Positions 30,321 through 40,827 of a stretch of 64,000 bases of DNA are shown in pieces. The DNA is from CAVSWT01 sp963746735 (GTDB taxonomy: Bacteria > Bacteroidota > Ignavibacteria > Ignavibacteriales > Ignavibacteriaceae). The notes beneath the pieces are model-generated. The model worked only from the letters and a program-made list of their open reading frames with translations. It made no database searches and was not told the origin of the DNA. Both the position numbers and the translations under genes were made by a program. Each line of letters begins with the position of its first letter. The stretch's first letter is position 1. The stretch lies in NCBI GenBank assembly GCA_963746735.1, contig CAVVCO010000026.1:62001-126000 (forward strand), given 5' to 3'.

Positions 30321-31646
30321 ATGGGTCAAGTAGCAGAAAAAACTGACAAGTATGTTAAATACAAAGTTAAAGATATTTCCCTGGCTGAATGGGGAAGGAA
30401 AGAGATAAAGCTGGCTGAAGCTGAGATGCCTGGGTTAATGGCGTTGAGAGAAGAATATGGAGAAAGTAAACCTTTAAAAGGTGCAAGAATTGCAGGCTGC
30501 CTTCATATGACTATTCAAACTGCTGTTCTTATTGAAACTTTAGTTCATCTTGGTGCAGAAGTAACCTGGTCTTCATGTAACATATTTTCCACTCAAGATC
30601 ATGCTGCCGCTGCAATTGCCGCTGCCGGAATTTCTGTTTATGCCTGGAAAGGAATGAATGCTGAAGAATTCGATTGGTGCATTGAACAGACGTTGTTCTT
30701 TGGTGAAGATAGAAAACCTTTGAGTATGATTTTAGATGACGGTGGCGACCTTACAAACATGGTTCTTGATAAATATCCTGAATTAGTTTCAGGTATTAAA
30801 GGATTATCTGAAGAAACAACAACAGGCGTTCATAGACTATATGATAGAGTTAAAAATGGTACTCTTCCTCTTCCAGCTTTTAATGTTAATGACTCAGTTA
30901 CTAAATCAAAGTTTGACAATAAATACGGCTGCCGTGAATCATTAGTAGACGCTTTACGCAGAGCAACTGATTTAATGATGGCTGGTAAAGTAGCAGTTGT
31001 TTGCGGTTATGGTGATGTTGGCAAGGGTTCTTCAGAATCTCTTGCTCATGCAGGAGTTAGAGTGATTGTTACCGAAGTTGATCCTATCTGTGCTTTGCAA
31101 GCTGCCATGAGCGGTTTCCAGGTTAAAAAGTTAGAAGACATTATTGATCAGGTTGATATTATTGTTACAGCAACCGGCAATAAAAATATTGTAACTTCAA
31201 AGCATTTCAAAAAAATGAAACACAATGCAGTTGTTTGCAACATCGGCCATTTTGATAATGAAATTGATATGGCATGGCTGAATAAAAATTATGGAAACAC
31301 AAAAGATGTAATTAAGCCTCAAGTTGATAAATACACAATTGACGGCAAAGACATAATTGTTTTAGCTGAAGGCAGATTGGTTAACTTAGGCTGTGCAACC
31401 GGGCATCCTTCATTTGTTATGTCAAACTCATTTACCAATCAAACACTCGCTCAAATTGAGTTATGGACCAACAGTGAAAATTACAAAAATGAAGTTTATA
31501 TGCTTCCAAAACATCTGGATGAAAAAGTTGCAATGCTTCATCTTAAAAAGCTAGGCTGTGAGCTTGAAAAATTATCACCTGATCAAGCAAAGTATATTGG
31601 TGTTGAAGTAGATGGGCCATTCAAGCCGGACTATTATAGATACTAA
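30321..31646 (+). CDS. ahcY: Adenosylhomocysteinase
   Basis: 441 residues. Hydrolyses S-adenosylhomocysteine to adenosine and homocysteine using bound NAD. Shows the NAD-binding GYGDVGKGSS, catalytic-region DDGGDLTNM, and the conserved C-terminus ending PFKPDYYRY. It sits 48 bp after metK with AAAAGGA ahead of the ATG, and is followed by a strong intrinsic terminator, closing the unit. Intact. Confidence 0.98.
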   Translation: MGQVAEKTDKYVKYKVKDISLAEWGRKEIKLAEAEMPGLMALREEYGESKPLKGARIAGCLHMTIQTAVLIETLVHLGAEVTWSSCNIFSTQDHAAAAIAAAGISVYAWKGMNAEEFDWCIEQTLFFGEDRKPLSMILDDGGDLTNMVLDKYPELVSGIKGLSEETTTGVHRLYDRVKNGTLPLPAFNVNDSVTKSKFDNKYGCRESLVDALRRATDLMMAGKVAVVCGYGDVGKGSSESLAHAGVRVIVTEVDPICALQAAMSGFQVKKLEDIIDQVDIIVTATGNKNIVTSKHFKKMKHNAVVCNIGHFDNEIDMAWLNKNYGNTKDVIKPQVDKYTIDGKDIIVLAEGRLVNLGCATGHPSFVMSNSFTNQTLAQIELWTNSENYKNEVYMLPKHLDEKVAMLHLKKLGCELEKLSPDQAKYIGVEVDGPFKPDYYRY

Positions 31647-31663
31647 AATTCTTATCAATTTTT

Positions 31664-31691
31664 AGAGACGCAATAATATGCGTCTCTTTTT
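31664..31691 (+). terminator. Rho-independent terminator after ahcY
   Basis: Perfect 9-bp stem AGAGACGCA (31664-31672) / TGCGTCTCT (31679-31687), six-base loop, followed by a T run. Confidence 0.9.
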
Positions 31692-31705
31692 ATTTTAAAG
31701 AACTT

Positions 31706-33027
31706 CTAATCATTCGGCGGCATATTTAAATGAGTTGCCGATTGCAATCCTTTCGATACTTCAGGTATAATTCCCATCTTAACATAAATTGGCCTTAATG
31801 TGTTTTTTAATAGACGGTAAATTTTTTGCAAAAATTATCGCACCGATAAAAACAACTAATCCACTAAAAAATACTGTGGTAGGTGTTCCAATCTTGTGGC
31901 AATGCTTCCTGATAATAAACTTCCAAATGGGGCGGTTCCCATAAAAGACATAACATACAAACTCATTATTCTTCCTCTTTTATCATCATCAACTATGGTT
32001 TGCAAAAGCGTATTTGAAGAAGCCATATGCATCATCATCCCGAAACCTGCAAATAACATTAATATTAGATGAAAAGAATTAGAATTCTGAGAAAATGAAA
32101 AAAGCATGAGTCCAATTCCAAAAACTGATGCAGCAATTGGAATCCATTTATCAAGCCCTAAAACGGTTTTTCTTGAAGCTAAATAAAAAGCTCCGAATAA
32201 AGCCCCAATACCAACTGCTCCTAATAAAAAACCAAGAGTATTAGCATCTCCATGCAGCATATCTTTTGCAAAAACAGGCATCAACACTTGATAAGGCATA
32301 CCAGCAAGACTAATAATGCCAATAAGTAAAAGTATAGCTCTGATAGGTTTAAAATTGATAAGCATACTTAATTCCCTCCCTCAAACCTTTTAATACTTTT
32401 TCTTTTTTAGCAGTAGAATAGTGAAGGCTTAATCTTCATAAGCAGTAAAGCTATAATCACTGCAATAAAACTTATTGCATTAATTAAAAAACAGATTCCT
32501 TCACCAAAAAATGAAATTAAAATACCTGCTATTGTTGGGCCAATTAATCTTGCGGCGTTGAACATAGAAGAGTTTAGAGCAATTGCGTTCGAAAGATCAT
32601 TTTTATCTTCCACTAACTCCACTACAAATGATTGTCTTGTTGGCATATCAAAAGCATTTATAAATCCAAGTAAGACAGAAAGAATCATAATGTGCCAAAT
32701 GTTAACTATGTGGGTTAGAGTTAAAATTGCAAGTACAAAGGCTTGTATCATTGCGAGGACTTGAGTTATGATAACAATTTTGTGCTTATCATACCTGTCG
32801 GCAATTACACCGGCAACAATTGCTAATAAAAATGTTGGTATTTGAGATAAGAAACTTACTAGCCCTAATAGAAAAGCTGAATCAGTTAATTTATAAACCA
32901 GCCAGCCTAATGCAATGCGTTCCATCCATGTACCGATTAATGAGATTCTTTGTCCGGTAAAAAACAATCGATAATTTCTATGTCGAAGTGCTCTTAAAGT
33001 TTGTTTTACTGAATTGGGAATAACCAT
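31706..33027 (-). pseudogene. MFS transporter, disrupted by about four frameshifts
   Basis: A ~440-residue major facilitator of the MFS_3/enterobactin-exporter-like type: N-terminal LRHRNYRLFFTGQRISLIGTW, ADRYDKHK in loop 2-3, and FDMPTRQSFVVELV. Frame changes near 32415 (SLF-TAKKEK), 32355 (extra T in CAATTTTAAACC), 31890 (RLE-HTPTT region) and 31798 (HIKANL should read HIRPIYVK), after which the frame runs to a stop at 31706 with the typical tail ...HLNMPPND. Twelve-helix topology is recoverable. Four breaks in one gene next to intact ahcY favours real decay, though sequence error is possible. Confidence 0.8.
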
Positions 33028-33118
33028 AATATAAGATTATTAATTGCCGCAAATTTATAAAATGGTGGTCTCTAAAAAAATTTTAAAATGAATTGTTTTA
33101 ACTTAAGTCTTTAGTATT

Positions 33119-34033
33119 TTAAAAAAATAAATCATCAAAAGCGGATTCTAGTTTTTCAAATTTAAATCTATAACCTAATTCAATGAGCTTTTGCGGAATT
33201 ACCTTTTGACTGACTAAAATCGAGTTAGCAATTTCACCAGCAACTAATCTAATTCCCAACTTTGGAGCATTGAGATAGGAAGGGCGGTTTAATTTTTTAC
33301 CTAACAGTTCAGCTAATTCTACCATTCGAACTGGATTTGGAGAAACACCATTCACCGGGCCTTCAATATTATTTTCTAAAACAAACTCATAAATATTTAT
33401 TATATCGTTTAGAGAAATCCATGGGACCCATTGTTTTCCATTGCCTAATGGCCCGCCTACAAATAATTTAAATGGTATTATCATTTTGCCAATCATTCCG
33501 TCATCTTTACTTAAAACAACTCCGGTTCTAATACAGGCAAATCTAACATTATAAATTTGTAACTGATTAGCGGCATTTTCCCAATCGTAACATATATTTG
33601 CTAAATAGTCATTTCCCTTAGAAGAATTTTCATATATAATTTCTTCACCTTTATCACCATAAAAACCAACAGCCGAAGCGCTTATAAAAACTTTAGGCTT
33701 GATGTTTGTATTATTGATAGCTTCAACTAAAGCTTGTGAACTTTTAATTCTGCTTTCGTAAATTATCTTTTTGTATTTGCTGGTCCATCTTTTTGCTCCA
33801 AGGTTTGCGCCAGCAAGATGAATAATGGCATACACATTTTCCAAATGATTTTGAAAAGAATTAATATCGTTATAATTCCATTCAACATAAGCAGATGCTT
33901 TTGGCATTTCAATTTTTGCTCTTGGAATACTTCGCGTAAAAACAATAATCTCATAGCCTTTAGAAATTAATTTATTGCAAAGGTTAATTCCGATTAATCC
34001 AGTTGCTCCGGTGATTATTATTTTTTTTGACAT
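33119..34033 (-). CDS. TIGR01777 family NAD-dependent epimerase/dehydratase
   Basis: 304 residues from the ATG at 34033: Rossmann TGATGLIG at the N-terminus, HLAGANLGAKRW, SASAVGFYG and the C-terminal DUF1731-type region (LNRPSYLNAPKLGIRLVAGE). This is the YfcH/SulA-like extended SDR family, activity unknown. A longer in-frame start at 34156 would add a hydrophobic stretch without family support, so I reject it. Same strand as the MFS gene, 91 bp upstream of it. Confidence 0.9.
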   Translation of the reverse strand: MSKKIIITGATGLIGINLCNKLISKGYEIIVFTRSIPRAKIEMPKASAYVEWNYNDINSFQNHLENVYAIIHLAGANLGAKRWTSKYKKIIYESRIKSSQALVEAINNTNIKPKVFISASAVGFYGDKGEEIIYENSSKGNDYLANICYDWENAANQLQIYNVRFACIRTGVVLSKDDGMIGKMIIPFKLFVGGPLGNGKQWVPWISLNDIINIYEFVLENNIEGPVNGVSPNPVRMVELAELLGKKLNRPSYLNAPKLGIRLVAGEIANSILVSQKVIPQKLIELGYRFKFEKLESAFDDLFF

Positions 34034-34497
34034 AAGATTATAAATTCTTGTGATAATAAAAACGCTTATAATTATAGAGTTTGGAACGTTGGAATAATAA
34101 CATAAGTTGAAAAATGATATTTGAAAACTAATAAAAAATGCATTTCTGATTTCCAATATACCATCTTTCCAACTTACTTTCTATTAGCACGAATTGCCAT
34201 ATGACCTTAAGAATGAAGTGTCTCACATCTAGATCATTTAAATATAAATTATGACTTAGCATAAAACTATTGCGAAAACCAATTCTATTACCTACATTAA
34301 AACTTAAAATTTCAATTTTTATAATACAATTTTTAAGTTATAATAAAATTTATGGCTTATCAGTGTCTTATAAATTAAAAATATTTTTAATTGGTTTTGA
34401 ATAAAAAGTTCATTGCTAATTGAATAAATAAGTTAGTTAGAAAAAATCACTTAAACCTCAATTTAACTTGTTAATGTCCTAATAATTATCAATATAA
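34034..34497. other. Intergenic region, nothing recognised
   Basis: Very AT-rich 464-bp divergent gap between the epimerase and the secreted-protein gene. I saw no gene, strong hairpin or full promoter match in it; it must hold promoters for both flanks. Confidence 0.5.
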
Positions 34498-37400
34498 ATG
34501 AAAGGATTATATGAAAATCAATTGATACAAATTATTAGGCTCTTATACATGGAAACTATTTATATGTTTTTTCTTAGAGCCTTATTTTTCCCACTGTTTG
34601 CACAGCAATCAACTCCTAGTAATACAAGAAATCAAGACAAAGCGAACAATACATCCAACTTTTACAAAATTCAAAAAGAAATGGAAGATTATTGGGACTC
34701 AAAAAGTCTTAATAAGAGTAGTGTTATTGATGAAGATGGTGAAGATGGCGGGGCCCCAGGGTGGAGCCTTTATAAACGATGGGAATATTATTGGGAACAA
34801 AGAGTAAATACTAAAACAGGAGAATTTCCCAAAACAAATTCCGTTATTGAATATGAAAAGTATAAAGCAAGAACAAAATGCATTAAAGCAAAACTGCATA
34901 TAACGAAAGCTGGGCTAATCTTGGAACAAATTCTTCCACGGACGGATATCATGGAATAGGAAGAATTAATTGTATTGCCTTCCATCCTACAGATGCTAAT
35001 ACATTTTGGGTTGGCAGTCCTTCCGGTGGAATATGGGAAACTACAGATGGCGGAGGTAGTTGGACAATTTTAAATAATGATCAACTTGTTCTTGGCGTAA
35101 GTGATATAGCAATTCCTCACGATTTTGATGGAACAACTGTAAATACTATATACATTGCAACCGGGGATAGAGACATTGGAAGTATGTCTACGCTTAGTGG
35201 TGGACAAGCTGCTGATAATGTTAGTATTGGTGTTTATAAATCGACAGATGGTGGAGGTACCTGGTTTGCAACAGGATTAACATTTAACAAAAGTGATGGG
35301 ACAAGAATTACAAGATTGCTAATTGATCCAACAAATAGTAGCATTCTTTATGCAGCTGTTAATACAGGCAACCCACAAGCTGCGGGTGCAGAAGGAATAT
35401 ATAAAAGTATTGATGGAGGGACTAACTGGACAAAAAAAACAGGTGGATTCTGGGGTGATATGGAGTTTAAACCTGGTACTTCTGGAGCTACAGCCACGAT
35501 ATATGCTTCAAGTATGGGTAATTACAATTTTAGTCCCTCTTTTCATTATTTTACTGAGGTTACTTATTCAAACGATGGTGGAGACAATTGGAGTACTCCA
35601 TTATTAATTTCTAATGATGCAGTCAGGGGTGAATTAGCTGTAACAGCAGCTAATCCAGCTATTGTTTATTTAGTTGTGGCTAATGGTAACGGTGGTTTAG
35701 ATAATATTTATAAATCAACTGACAGTGGGATACATTTTGCACCTATGTTAGTCCCTGCTCCTGCTGGTAATGATGGAAAAAGCTTTTTTGGATATGAAAG
35801 TGATGGTTCTGGTGATAATGTAGGTCAAGGCAGTTATGATATATGTATTGCTGCTTCACCGATTGATGAAAATGAAGTTTATATCGGTGGAGTTAATACT
35901 TGGAAATATACAACTGCAACTGGATGGAAATGTGTGACTCACTGGAGTACTTCACCACCAACAGTAGTTCATGCCGATAAGCATGCTCAAGCGTACCAAC
36001 CTGGAACTAATGTATTGTTTGAAGGAAATGACGGCGGAATTTATAAAACTAATGATGGCGGAACTACCTGGACAGATTTAACGGACGGAATGGTAATCAG
36101 CCAGATTTACAGAATTGGAGTTTCACAGTCAGATGCCTCGATTATTTTAACTGGTTTGCAAGATAACGGGTCAAAAAAATATATTGGTGGTCCAAGCAAT
36201 TGGGTTGATGTTAACGGTGGTGATGGAATGGAATGTATTGTTGATTTTAATAATGCCACTTCATATATGTATGTCACTTATGTTGAAGGCGAGATTAGCC
36301 GAAATACCGATGGATTTAGTACTCAAGTTAAAACAAAAATAAGTGAAAATATTGGAACAGCAGCAGATCGTAAAGGCGCATGGGTCACCCCTTATATTAT
36401 GGATCCGACTAATAGTGCCACTCTATATGCTGGATATGCAAAAGTTTGGAAAACTACTGATCACGGAGACACATGGGGTGCAATTTCTCAAGATTTAAGC
36501 CCAGGTCAATATGATAAACTAAGATCATTAGCAATTGCTCCATCAAATACAAATGTATTATACACAGCAGATCCAACTAATATGTGGAAAACTACTAATG
36601 GCGGTACATCTGACTGGACGGATATAACAGCTAATTTACCTACCCTAAGTAATAGCATTACATACATAGCTGTCAAAAATGATGATCCAAATACTGTTTG
36701 GTTTACAGTTGGTGGTTATACTTCGAGGACAGAAAGTTTATGAATCAACAGATGGCGGCGGAAGTTGGGCTCCCATATCTACCGGGTTACCCAATCTCCC
36801 GGTAATGTGCATTGTTCAGTATAAAACTGCTACCGATCGCAATGTTTTATTTGTTGGAACAGATGTGGGTGTTTATGTAAAAGATGGAGCTAATAATTGG
36901 GCTCCATACAATACCGGTTTGCCAAATGTTGTCGTATCTGAATTAGAAATTCTTTATACCGGCGATGTTGACAAGCTAAGAGCAGGTACATTTGGCCGCG
37001 GATTATGGGAAACAAGTATTGATGCTGCTTTACCTGTGGAACTTGCATCATTTACAGGTTCGTTTAAAGATAATCATGTTGTATTAAATTGGTTTACTAA
37101 AACTGAAGTAAATAATCATGGATTTGAAGTAGAAAGAAAAATAGATAATTCTGAAGCAAGTAGCTGGAACAATATTGGATTTGTTGAAGGAAATGGGACT
37201 TCTAACTCACAGAATAATTATTCTTTTGCAGATAAAAATATAAATAACGGCACTTATGAATATCGCTTAAAACAAATTGATAACAATGGTCAATTTAAGT
37301 ATAGCAGTACTGCCAAAGTATTAATTAATTCAATTCCAAAAGTTTATGCTCTTAATCAGAACTTCCCGAACCCATTCAATCCTTCAACCAAAATCAGCTA

Positions 37401-37602
37401 TCAAATTTCCGAATTAGGATTAGTAAGCTTGAAAGTTTACGACATTTTAGGGAATGAAGTCTCAACTCTTGTTAATGAAAAAAAATCTCCCGGTAATTAT
37501 GAAATAAATTTTAATGCATCATCACTATCAAGCGGTGTTTACTTCTACCAGATTACAGCAGGTAATTTTGTTCAGACAAAGAAGATGATTTTGATGAAAT
37601 AA
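34498..37602 (+). CDS. Secreted sortilin/BNR-type propeller protein with T9SS sorting domain, two frame breaks
   Basis: A hydrophobic N-terminus ending LFAQQ, a short helical segment (YKRWEYYWEQR, TGEFPKT), then a large propeller of Asp-box-like repeats (KTTDGGGSW, KSTDGGGTW, KTNDGGTTW, KTTDHGDTW) as in VPS10/sortilin and exo-sialidase folds, a LPVELASFTG fibronectin-like module and a type A T9SS sorting domain (NFPNPFNPSTK...KKMILMK). The frame breaks at ~34890 (GCAAAACTGCATAT should read AKTAYNESWANLG) and ~36727 (TCGAGGACAG, one extra base before GQKVYES). Corrected length ~1,035 residues. Ends in a strong terminator. Confidence 0.83.
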
Positions 37603-37614
37603 TCCTTCCTTTAT

Positions 37615-37650
37615 AAACCCGGTTTCTTAAAGAAGCCGGGTTTGTTTTTA
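37615..37650 (+). terminator. Rho-independent terminator
   Basis: 14-bp stem AAACCCGGTTTCTT / AAGAAGCCGGGTTT with one G-T pair, almost no loop, then a T-rich tail; 12 bp after the secreted-protein stop. Confidence 0.88.
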
Positions 37651-37839
37651 TTATACAATATTGAACTGTAATATTATTAAAAAATACTAAAATTCCACTT
37701 CCTCCTAAAATTCATCCCCAAAGAGTTCCAAAAAAAATAATATTAATTAATTGTTAACTCATTCACTTTTTGTAATTATTTTTTTATCTTTGCTTCGGCA
37801 CATCCTCCAGTGCTAAAAACTATTTTCCATAAATTAAGA

Positions 37840-37864
37840 GGGGATTCCCAAGTCCCGTAAGGAG
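37840..37864 (+). promoter_or_regulatory. Leader element GGGGATTC-N4-GTCCC next to the ribosome site (copy 1)
   Basis: GGGGATTC (37840-37847), CCAA, GTCCC (37852-37856), then GTAAGGAG just before the ATG at 37872. A GGGA/TCCC hairpin would sit immediately upstream of the ribosome site. The same 17-nt layout recurs at 39094. A TATCTTTG -7-like box lies at 37785-37792, so the element is in the 5' leader. Confidence 0.45.
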
Positions 37865-37871
37865 TTATTGC

Positions 37872-38989
37872 ATGAAGCAACTAATTTTACTTTTGTGTAT
37901 TTCTTTGTTTAGTCTACCAATATTCGCCCAAGCACCAACTGCCGCATGGATAAATGAAATCCACTACGACAACACTGGGTCAGATGTTGGCGAATTTATT
38001 GAAGTTGTAGTTAATGAAAGTTTTTCTGATTTAACTAATTTTCAAGTCTACCTTTATAATGGAAGCAGCACTAGTGGTACCTATTATGATAGTCTAACAT
38101 TAGATCAATTTCGAGTTGGAACAACAAAAGATGGTTTTACTTTTTATGTAGATTCAATTCCTGGTATTCAAAATGGATCGCCTGATGGAATGGCAATCGC
38201 CTATAATAATGTTTTAATTCCAGGGCAGTTTTTAAGCTATGAAGGAATCATTTACTGGTGTGGGTGGTCCGGCAGATGGAATAGAAAGCATTGATATTGG
38301 TGTATCTGAAACAAGCTACACCTTTAGGTGCATCACTAGGGTTAGTTGGTAGCGGTACAGAATATACAAGTTTTGCCTGGGACACTTTAGAAACTGCTAC
38401 TCCAGGTGCTCCAAATGGCAATCAAGATCTTCCAGTTGAACTTTCGTCTTTCTCGGCAGTAAATTTAACAAACGGAGTTAAATTAAGCTGGACTACTGCT
38501 TCTGAAATTAATAATTCAGGTTTTGATATCGAAAGAAGCATGAATAATAAAACTTTCCATAAAATTGCTTTTATTCCTGGCCATGGAACATCAACTGAAA
38601 CTTCAAACTATAGCTATGTTGATAATAGCGTAAATGGAAAAATGTATTATAGACTAAAGCAAATTGATTTTAATGGAAGTGTTGACTATTCAAAAACAAT
38701 TGAAGTTAATTTTACAAATGTTCCTGCTAATTTTAGCCTAAGCCAAAATTATCCGAATCCATTTAATCCAAGCACTTCAATTAAATTCAACATGCCTGAA
38801 TCAGGAAGTGTTTCTCTTAAAATTTACAACTTACTTGGGCAACAAGTTAGAACTTTAATAAACGGTTTTATTGAAGCCGGAACTCATACAATTAATTTTA
38901 ATGCTGAAGGATTACACAGCGGTTTATATTTTTATAAACTAGAAACTGCCGGATTTAGTCAAGTAAAGAAAATGACTTTGTTGAAGTAA
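37872..38989 (+). pseudogene. T9SS cargo protein with lamin-tail-like domain, two frame breaks
   Basis: Signal peptide (MKQLILLLCISLFSLPIFAQ), an N-terminal lamin-tail-like beta domain (WINEIHYDNTGSDVGEFIEV), then a fibronectin-like module (LPVELSSFSAVN...SWTTASEINNSGFDIER) and a type A T9SS sorting domain (NYPNPFNPSTS...KKMTLLK). The frame shifts at ~38246 (GGAATCATTT should read GSFTGVGGPADG) and again at ~38312 (before PLGASLG). Corrected length ~370 residues. Its C-terminal 170 residues are closely similar to the next gene's, pointing to duplication. Confidence 0.8.
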
Positions 38990-39046
38990 TAGGGAGTTTT
39001 TTAATACTCTATTAAAAAATATTTAGTTCTAAATTTTTATTTTTTG

Positions 39047-39080
39047 TTTTAGCATACATACTATGTATGCTAAAACTTTT
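39047..39080. terminator. Perfect palindrome, likely terminator
   Basis: TTTTAGCATACATA (39047-39060), one centre base, TATGTATGCTAAAA (39062-39075), then CTTTTC. A perfect 14-bp palindrome downstream of the 37.9-kb gene; as RNA it is a strong hairpin with a T-rich tail. Confidence 0.65.
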
Positions 39081-39093
39081 CTTATTCAATAAT

Positions 39094-39118
39094 GGGGATT
39101 CTTTTGTCCCAGGAGGAG
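39094..39118 (+). promoter_or_regulatory. Leader element GGGGATTC-N4-GTCCC next to the ribosome site (copy 2)
   Basis: GGGGATTC (39094-39101), TTTT, GTCCC (39106-39110), then AGGAGGAG before the TTG start at 39124. Same order and spacing as at 37840, with different bases in the spacer, so the outer blocks look selected. Confidence 0.45.
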
Positions 39119-39123
39119 CTATT

Positions 39124-40417
39124 TTGAAAAGACTATTTTTATTCGTTTTATTATCTTTCTTTTACATCTTTATTTTCTCAAACTTTATTACTGGAAGAAA
39201 ATTTTGATTACACAGCAGGTACATAATTTAACTGATAATGGATGGACAGCACATAGTGGAACTGGGTCATTTATTACATTAAATAGTTCTGGACTGACGT
39301 TTACAGGATATGCTAATTCCGGAATTGGTAATTCTGTAAATTTGAATGGTGGTAGTGGTTCAAGAGAGGATGATAATAAGGGCTTTACACCACAAAACAA
39401 TACAGGAACTTCAATATATTTTTCTCGGTCCTAGTGAATGTTCAATCAGCTTCAAGTACTGCGATTATTTTATATCATTTTAGTTTAACATCATTTTAAT
39501 AGTTTTGCAGTCGTGTATTTATCCAGAACGTAAATGGAAGTTTAAGATTTGGGTTAAGTAATATGCAACTGCAGAAATAATGGGAACAACTGATTATAGT
39601 ATATAATAAGAACTTATCTTCTTGATTATAAAATATACAATTAACATGTTCTGGACTTGGATAATGTAAATTATGGGTATTTCCTACTGGATGTTCCAAG
39701 TTCTGAAGCAAGTGCTGGAGCTCCAGAAGTAAATGATGGATCGAACTAATGGTCAAGATATTATAAATGCAATTAGCTTTAAGACAGGGTTCTAGTTCTA
39801 ATAGTGTTACTGTAGATGGTATAAGAGTATCGGATTCCTGGTCTTATGCACCACTCCCTGTCGAACTCACTTCTTTCTCAGCTTCAAACTTAAAAGATGG
39901 TGTAATGTTAAACTGGACGACTGCAACTGAAATCGATAATTATGGCTATGATATTGAAAGAAGATATTCAAGTGAAAGCTGGAACAAAATTGGTTTTGTT
40001 AATGGAAATGGAAATAGTGTTTCTAATAAACAATATTCTTACTTGGATAAATCAGTAAATACTGGTGCATATCAATACAGACTAAAACAAATTGACTTTA
40101 GCGGCAATTATGAATACTTAAAAACAGTTGAAGTTAATGTTTCAAATAATCCGATTGGTTTTCAGTTAAGTCAAAATTATCCTAATCCTTTTAATCCTTC
40201 AACAAAAATTAGTTTTGATATACCGGAATCCGGCAATGTTTCTCTAATTATATATAATGTGCTAGGACAGCAGGTTAAAACGCTAGTCAATAATTTTATG
40301 GAAGCAGGTACACATACAATTAATTTTAGTGCCGAGGGTTTACAAAGCGGTTTATATTTTTACAAACTTGAATCTTCAGGTTTGAATCAAGTGAAGAAAA
40401 TGACCTTATTAAAATAA
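39124..40417 (+). pseudogene. T9SS cargo protein, heavily disrupted N-terminal half
   Basis: Begins TTG with AGGAGG 7 bp upstream: MKRLFLFVLLSFF signal peptide, then the frame breaks at ~39165. Pieces of a secreted beta-sandwich domain follow in several frames with in-frame stops (NLTDNGWTAHSGTGSF...; NVNGSLRFGLSN; NLWVFPT; GQDIINAI), up to ~39770. From there an intact tail carries GSSSNSVTVDGIRVSDSW, LPVELTSFSASN and a T9SS sorting domain (NYPNPFNPSTK...KKMTLLK). At least five indels or stops in ~650 bp make this the most degraded gene in the window. It ends in a terminator. Confidence 0.78.
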
Positions 40418-40458
40418 TCATTATCAAATTTTATTTAATAATAATTATAGTCTCACGG

Positions 40459-40493
40459 GCCTGCATTGTAAAAATGCGGGCTTTTCTTTTTTT
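40459..40493 (+). terminator. Rho-independent terminator
   Basis: 9-bp stem GCCTGCATT (40459-40467) / AATGCGGGC (40473-40481) with one G-T pair and a 5-base loop, followed by TTTTCTTTTTTT. Confidence 0.88.
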
Positions 40494-40595
40494 AAGGGAA
40501 AAAATATTTGGAGGAATAATTTTTCATATAAAAGATTAAATATTTTTTTTATATTAGCTCTTGTAATTTATTCAATCTACGGGAAGTGTTTTAAA

Positions 40596-40754
40596 ATGCT
40601 AGGATTTGTTAAATCATCGGAATATAAATACAGACCTCTTGGCGGCGATGTTATAAGGCAAAAGAAACGAAGAACAAAAATAATTTTCATTGCGCTCGGA
40701 TTTATTGCTTTTGGAATTGTCAATCTTATTCTTTATACTCTAACCAAAATTTAA
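40596..40754 (+). CDS. Small single-helix membrane protein
   Basis: 52 residues: a charged N-terminal half (SSEYKYRPLGGDVIRQKKRRTK) and one transmembrane helix (IIFIALGFIAFGIVNLILY, ~30-48). GGGAAG lies ~12 bp before the ATG. The positive-inside RQKKRR cluster predicts a cytoplasmic N-terminus. It sits between the terminator of the cargo cluster and miaB, 73 bp before miaB on the same strand. No family recognised. Confidence 0.62.
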   Translation: MLGFVKSSEYKYRPLGGDVIRQKKRRTKIIFIALGFIAFGIVNLILYTLTKI

Positions 40755-40827
40755 TTTTGTCTTCTTCATTTTAGTTAAAGCAAGTTTCAATTATTAGAAA
40801 ATTTATTTAATGTAATTTTCATTTTTC

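Noticed and set aside
34034..34156. N-terminal extension of the TIGR01777 epimerase
   Set aside because: The Rossmann motif expected at the N-terminus begins right after the ATG at 34033; the extra hydrophobic stretch is not part of the family.
37769..37792. Full promoter TTTG...TATCTTTG before the 37.9-kb cargo gene
   Set aside because: The -7 box is good but the spacer is only 12 bp, outside the 17-23 range.
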